Shown: positions 58,531 through 64,000 of the stretch, piece by piece | Numbering within the stretch: the stretch's first letter is position 1 | Layout: each line of letters begins with the position of its first letter | Assembly (NCBI GenBank): GCA_023213395.1 | Contig: CM041465.1 | Location: forward strand, 214,279,741 to 214,343,740 | Direction of reading: 5' to 3' | Source: Cycas panzhihuaensis | Taxonomy: Eukaryota > Cycadophyta | DNA: 64,000 nucleotides | Translations under genes and position numbers: made by a program | Notes under the pieces: model-generated | The model's database searches: none | What the model saw: the letters and a program-made list of their open reading frames with translations, nothing else | Told to the model about the DNA's origin: nothing

Positions 58531-59789
58531 TAAGATCAATACTCAGAGATCAAGTGATAGATATGGGAAAAGGTAGGAATTAACCTATAAGGAATTGGTT
58601 GTTATAACAAGGGAGTTAGTTTTGACTATAAAATAAGGGGGATAGGTTCATGACTAGGTTTAATCATTATAAGAACATGACTCTAAACATAAAAATAAAG
58701 ACTACAATGGTGTCGAATAGGTTTCAATCACAATTGAGGCCATACTAGGCCCAAGTAATTAGATTTAAGAGTCCTAAATGATGTACCCAAATGAACTCAA
58801 TCTATAATAGATGCAAATAGAGATGAAGTCATCATGTAACTTGCTTTAGATAATAAGAGGGTATAAATGACAAACAAACAACTTTACTTACTTATTTTTT
58901 GATTTTTTTTTTCTTTTTTCTTTTTGATTGACTACTTTTTAATACTATTGACTATATAATTCTATATAATAGCTCAGTGGGTCATGGTGGACTAGGTATT
59001 ACTAAACCTACCTTCTAGAAGATACTCATTCACCATCTTGGTTACAACTATCATGTGATTTTTACCAACATAAGATGAAGAGAGAACACATAATCATATA
59101 TGACTGATAACTCACCTAACCATGAAATACCTTCTCATAATATAATAGGGATAACCATTTTTAACAAAACTAGGGTAATGAGGGCTATCAACCAAATTCC
59201 TTAAAGATTAAACCATGGGAAAAGATAGGATCTCTAGATCGTAATATCTCTAAGTATAATAGGAAGGTGATAGAATGGGCAATAACCTTAGGAGTATAGT
59301 AAGAGGATACCAAGGATCATATGAAACACAAGGTCAAGTAAGTGTATATAAAAGGTATGCAAGTAAAATAAGTCCCAATACTAATAAATAAGAACCTAAA
59401 GAGACCAAAGTATCCCACACATTTATTAAAGCTGGCCACTTAGACTCTATATCTAATTATGACCTAGATCAATAGAGGTAGGGGCCTAACTTATCTCCTA
59501 AGTATAAAACCTAGAATAGAAGATTATGAGTGTTTTGATCATAAGTGGCTAAGGCAAAGGTATGTGCTTAATGACCAATGCTTATAGCTAACAAAGGGGC
59601 AGTAGTCTTATATGATCATTAAGAATGATTCATATATAATAAGCTTCAAACTCAATAAAAAAACGAAAGTAGATAAAGAGGGAATCTATAATTACATGCA
59701 AGTGAAATTCATGATAAAAAGATAAAGAGGACCATCCCTAGTTTTATCTCATTAAACAATAAAGATTTAAGAGCCATAATTTACCCTCA
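58531..59789 (-). other. Region between integrase end and additional RNase H
   Basis: I could not read any domain on either strand. A T-rich tract lies at 58898-58930. It may be an untranslated spacer of the Tat-like element. Confidence 0.4.
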
Positions 59790-60060
59790 TTGTGGAGAAT
59801 GGTGTTCTAAATATCAAGTATAAATTCTTCATAGGAATTATGGATTTATTGGTTTCTAGAGTTGAAATCCACCAAGAGTTGAGATACAATAAGCAACATT
59901 CTTCAAATCTTCAACAACTAGATATGGACCTACCCACTTAGGTATAAATTTTTATTATCTATCATGCAAGTACTCAAGCTTAAGGAATTTGTCTCTAATA
60001 TGAAGCTCTCAAGGTTTCAACTATCTATCATGTACTACTTGGGATCTTACTTTTAAATCC
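59790..60060 (-). pseudogene. Ty3 integrase C-terminus
   Basis: The minus strand reads ELHIRDKFLKLEYLHDR, two stops, KFIPKWVGPYLVVEDLKNV and LGGFQL (59800-60010). The KFIPKWVGPY motif is the conserved C-terminal domain of Ty3 integrases, which contacts DNA. The catalytic core is not present upstream. It lies in the same orientation as gag and protease of this element. Confidence 0.75.
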
Positions 60061-61379
60061 AAGTTATTTTAAAGGGTAGTTAAATGTGTTTCATCTATTT
60101 CTAAGTTAATATCAATAGTCTCACCCAAGAGCATAGTGTTTCCTTTCTCAAAATGAGGAGGATTAGGATTTATAAAAGATGTGGCATTATTTAAAAACTA
60201 GTGAGGATTAGTTAAAGATGAATTAGGATGCACCTATTTAGCAAACCCAAGCTTATGGTGAATAAGATAAAGGTTAGGCAAAGCCCCAAGCAGGTATTCT
60301 AAAATTGCTTCATCATTTTCAAAATGGTCTAATTGAAAAAAAATCCCTCAAAATAGAATTCTTAGTCTTAAATTTAGGATGGTGAGGCAAATCTATAAGA
60401 GGAAAATTCTCAAGAAATTGATGGTCTTGACTTAGGATAACATTCATTATTAAAGGTACTTGTAAAAAAGAAGTAGCTTGACTTGAAAATACCTAATTTA
60501 AACTAAGGACTCAATGAACACTAGATCTATCAATGTAAGAAGTATTTCAAGAGAAGATATATAAATAAGAGATAATGAAGTATATTGAGAGGACTCTTAA
60601 GAAGGAAGAGAAATGTTGGAAACCATATTCACTTCCTAAATATCCCCAAGTTATATTAGACTTAGTATGGATGGGAGAGATACTAAAGGCATATCACCTT
60701 CATGAGGTAAAATATCTAGATGCTTGTGTAGTAAAAATTTCATCTCATGACAATTAAGTTAAGCAATAAATAAAGGAGATTGATGATAAGAAACCTTACT
60801 AGATGATGCAATAGAGTCATAAGATAAGTATGCTCATCTATAGGAGTGGAAACAAATGGAAATCTATTAGGTGTATTTTTAATAAGATGCAAACATAAGG
60901 TATGTGTTAGATCTTACTCATCAACTAGTAAAGTAAAAGGAATAATTTTTTAAAATAGCGGCAACTCATTAAAGGATTGACTACCATTGTCTATCATTTC
61001 TTTTATAGAAGGAAGAATTGGGAAGGGTTCCAAAGTGGATTGAATAATCTTAACATCATTATAAGAAGGTGAAAATATTTACTGAGAGGATACCTTTTCA
61101 ATCATATTTACTCCCTTGATTTTATATTCACATGGAGGAGTCTTAATATAATAATATTATCCTAGACTTAGAGATTGGAAGAAATTATCAAAAGAATTTG
61201 AGGACTCTCTAATTTATACAATAATTTCCACTAATAGGACTAATTATTAAATAGGTCTTGGTCTTTATTTTATGATCTTAAACTCTCCCTTATGGATGAA
61301 CTAAAATTCACAAAATAGAGAAGAACAAACAATAGACATTTAGGTAATTCACAGTCTACCTAAAAGAATATTATACTCT
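60061..61379 (-). pseudogene. Protease-RT linker region, RT not found
   Basis: Readable minus-strand pieces include LEPFPILPSIKEMIDNG, ENDEAILEYLLGALPNLY and ETIDINLEIDETHL. The composition is protein-like with few stops in places, but none of the RT motifs, including the paired aspartates, appears. Tat/Ogre elements have a long segment between protease and RT, so this is probably that segment, with RT, the ordinary RNase H and most of integrase deleted at about 60060. Confidence 0.45.
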
Positions 61380-61741
61380 AAATCTAGATCTATAATAGTA
61401 ATACCAACCATGACCATCTTCCCTTATAAAGTAAAAGGAAGTAAGTTGACTAAGAGAATATTTCTAATTTTTATTATAGCCTTGATATATCCATTCACAT
61501 GGTTCAAAAGTAGAAATATCCAAGTCTTTAACAAGATGAAGATAAATTATATATTAACTGATGAACCCTCATCAATAAGAATTTGTAATATGTTGATGTC
61601 ATGTTTATATATTTCAATATAAAAAGGAGGAATGTTATTAGGAGAATGTTTAGATTGACAAGGCAAGGTAGGTAAATCAAATGAGAGAATAAGGCTCAAT
61701 GAAGGGTTGAGGGTAAGAATCCCTAAGGCATCAAGCAACAA
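61380..61741 (-). pseudogene. Aspartic protease of the Tat-like element
   Basis: The open frame 61547-61741 ends HDINILQILIDEGSSVNI, the retroviral-type active site with E in place of the usual middle residue region (aspartate kept, D-E-G-S). Downstream VGITIIDLDLEYNILLGR (about 61380-61430) is the second conserved block, ending ILLGR as in retropepsins. Several stops interrupt it. It would process the polyprotein. Confidence 0.7.
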
Positions 61742-61999
61742 CTAACATTACTCAAGATAATTTCTTAACAAATCCATTACTAAAATATCCATAAGAATAC
61801 TTTTTAATTCTTCAACCAAAGAGCAAGGTCTATCCTTTAAAGTAGAATGAATAAATCTAAAATGAATAGGATAAGGAGGAACAAGTAGCAAAGAATCAAG
61901 ATTCTTGATGAATAAATTTTAAGAGGATTTGGTCTCACCTAAGTTCTTTATGACCTTAACTATTTTAATCATTGTCTTGGCTTCTGTACCTTTAAAATG

Positions 62000-63460
62000 T
62001 GGCTAATTCTAATTACTAATTCATTTGTTAGTCACATTACATGAGATGATAGCCTTGTTAATTAGATCAGAACCTAAACTCTTATCATCACTTACTTCAT
62101 CCTATTTATCCTTGCCTTTATTCTTATCTTTAATATCTTTAAAATCATGTTGGGGTAATGGATCTTTATGGATGAGTTGCTCATGGTTTAGTCTCGACGT
62201 TGGATTATTGGAAGATTGAGGCTTTTGGCTTACGGATTGAACTACTCAACATTGAATTCTATTATGATTATGAGTCTAATGATACAAATACAATGGAGTC
62301 TTCTTCATTATAGGTACAGGAAGGGGATTCTAATACTTCTTTCCCTCATTAAGATGAATGATCTTAGTTTATTGACTAGGTTGATTATAAAGAGAATTTT
62401 TGATATGCAACTTGGTATTTATAGTACACTCAGGTGCTCTGATAGATAAAGTAAGATGATAATAAGTTTGGTCAATATGGCTTAACTTAGGTGATTTGAT
62501 TAACTTCTCTATTAGAATAAACTTAATGATCTTCTTAATACTAGCCTAAATTTTGAAGGCCCAGAGATCTAAACACTTATTAATAGCCTTTTCATAAGAT
62601 TGAGGACCAAGCTTTAAGACTTCAAAATATGTGTGAGTTCTTAGAGCATTAGTTAAGAGATCAAAGAGGAGACTAGGATCAAGGGGAGAGTGATAAGCAT
62701 GAACTAGGTCCAAATCATGATTATATTTAATTAATAACAAAGTTTTAATCCCAATCTTGAAAGGCCTAGCAATAACAAAATAGCTAATACATAAATCATT
62801 TAGTTATTAAAAAGAGAATATTGAAACAAAAGGGAGATGGTAAAACCATTTCAATGTATCACCTTAAAGTGATCTAGGGAATAACCACATCATAACATAA
62901 TTATAAGGCAAGAAATTAGAATATGTAAGTGTAAAATCTTATACATACAAAGCAAGACCTTGAGAATACTAGCCCAAAAACTTTAGAAATTTAAGTAAAA
63001 ATGGGGGCATAGATAAAAGGAGGACCTTATAGAAAATGAGACCTCATATAGTTAACAAAAGACCTCCTTAGCCTTGACATAGAAGGATGTTGAAGAGGAG
63101 GTTCTTGATAAGGAAAAGAAGTGATGGGTGGATGTTGATCAATATGATAAGGGCAAAAAGATGATGGATAAGTGGGATTAAACCATATAATAAGGTTAAT
63201 ACTAGCATTTATTTGAGAAATAAGGCATTGTAGGATTAAAAGGTTATATTGAAGAGGAGAGGTGGTGTATTAAGAAAAAGGCCTAGGAGTGAAAGATGTA
63301 GGCTTCTTAATAGGTCTAATAGTTTACTGGTGATAGGTGTGTTAATCAAAAGAAACATGGGGATGAGAACCTTAAGTATCATGCCTAGAATATGGGGGTG
63401 ATAAAGGGATATGTCCCTTATAAGGAGAAGAAGGAGGGGGTTTTGCAATATATGTGGTAT
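62000..63460 (-). pseudogene. gag of the Tat-like element
   Basis: The minus strand reads MMWLFPRSL.GDTLKWFYHL (about 62845-62905), the core of the Ty3-type gag domain, then FVIARPFKIGIKTLLLIKYN. The open frame 62546-62740 continues with HAYHSPLDPSLLFDLLTNAL and ends in AINKCLDLWAFKI. A hydrophilic, lysine- and asparagine-rich stretch (62000-62500) follows. The N-terminal part reaches about 63460, where the Copia LTR interrupts it. Stops and frameshifts are many. The gag type and the protease support a Tat/Ogre assignment. Confidence 0.65.
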
Positions 63461-63463
63461 TCT

Positions 63464-63960
63464 TGATGAGAAAATATAACTGCAGAAGCAATGTAATAAT
63501 AGAACTTTAAACCATACAAAGAATAAATAACATAAACAAATCAAGGACTTAACAAAGAATATTAGGAGATTCAAGTCTAAGCATAAAACTTTTATTAATC
63601 TGAGTAATAGCTAAAGAATTACAGAGATGAATAAACCCCAACTCTTCACCTCAACTCATCCATAATCATATCATCATGTTACATGTGCCATTACATAAGA
63701 ATATATAGACACAACATTATAAGATACCACCTTGTGACTTTACAATACAATGGGCATAAACCATGGGCTGATAAAAAAACCCCATAAGACATCTAAAAAA
63801 TTTTCTTAGGGGCTCCTGCCCCTAAACCCCCACCTGGGGCCGCTAGCCCCCTAGACCCTCGACCTGGGGGCCCTACAATAGGCCCCCAGACACCACAAAG
63901 GGGCTCAAGTGTAATGCCTATACCCATGTAACACTTACAAAGTATTCAACATATCTAACA
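63464..63960 (-). repeat. Copia-type 3' LTR, element continues past the right edge
   Basis: On the plus strand it runs from TGATGAG to CTAACA. The adjoining minus-strand sequence AACAAGTGAGAGAT (63961-63974) is a typical Copia purine tract, so this is the 3' LTR of a minus-strand element lying to the right. It landed inside the Tat-like gag. Its left boundary was chosen by the TG end and is uncertain. A GC-rich stretch at 63815-63900 contains inverted CCTGGGG/CCCCCAG runs. Confidence 0.7.
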
Positions 63961-64000
63961 ATCTCTCACTTGTTGAACACTTTACAAGAAAACCTACACA
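63961..64000 (-). mobile_element. Edge of the internal region of the Copia element at the right end
   Basis: Forty bases beginning with the purine tract are visible; the pol end lies beyond the window. Confidence 0.6.

Noticed and set aside
63236-63574. Minus-strand frame of 112 codons as one gene
   Set aside because: It crosses the boundary between the Copia LTR and the Tat-like gag, so its N-terminal third is LTR sequence.
1-64000. tRNA or rRNA genes
   Set aside because: The only tRNA-like matches are the 12-13-base primer sites beside LTRs; no cloverleaf or rRNA segment was seen.

Overview
This window looks like repeat-rich, AT-rich, non-genic DNA from the nuclear genome of a plant with a large genome. 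I found no intact host gene, no tRNA or rRNA gene and no CRISPR array. Almost everything readable is LTR retrotransposon in various states of decay: Ty1/Copia with initiator-tRNA-Met-like primer sites, Ty3/Gypsy with a chromodomain-like tail, a Tat/Ogre-like Ty3 element with a far-3' RNase H, and one 5'-truncated L1-type LINE. The species cannot be named from the sequence.

Layout. 0.1-4.1 kb is a degenerate LTR element (115-4106) split by a compact minus-strand Copia derivative (1392-3193, 5-bp target duplication GTTTG). 4.5-8.8 kb is a second compact minus-strand Copia derivative. 8.8-12.7 kb is decayed sequence with a candidate solo LTR and a piece of a Tat-like LTR. 12.7-29.3 kb is an old plus-strand Copia element (E2) interrupted by a full-length 9.3-kb minus-strand Copia element (E1, 13151-22438) with matching 338-bp LTRs and a perfect CTCTT target duplication. 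29.3-54.9 kb holds two direct copies of a block of about 9.5 kb (D1 29266-44897, D2 45213-54902). Each copy contains a minus-strand Tat-like LTR, a Ty3 integrase fragment, and a second Ty3 fragment running from RNase H tail through integrase to a chromodomain-like tail. D1 was later hit by two more compact Copia derivatives (34892-37703 and 40309-43857), D2 by a LINE (52519-52771). 54.9-63.5 kb is a minus-strand Tat/Ogre-like element with gag, protease, integrase tail and RNase H in that order. 63.46-63.96 kb is an unrelated Copia LTR whose element continues off the right edge.

How the parts relate. E1 and E2 are decayed copies of the long Copia lineage (gag-protease-integrase-RT-RNase H). 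Four smaller elements keep only related LTRs, the primer site, the gag N-terminus, a short pol C-terminal tail and the polypurine tract, which is what is expected of gag-only non-autonomous elements mobilised in trans. All of these Copia LTRs share a small stem-loop whose paired bases change together between elements. Most broken codons are TAG/TAA where relatives read glutamine or tryptophan, so the whole window looks like methylated, silenced, slowly deaminating sequence.
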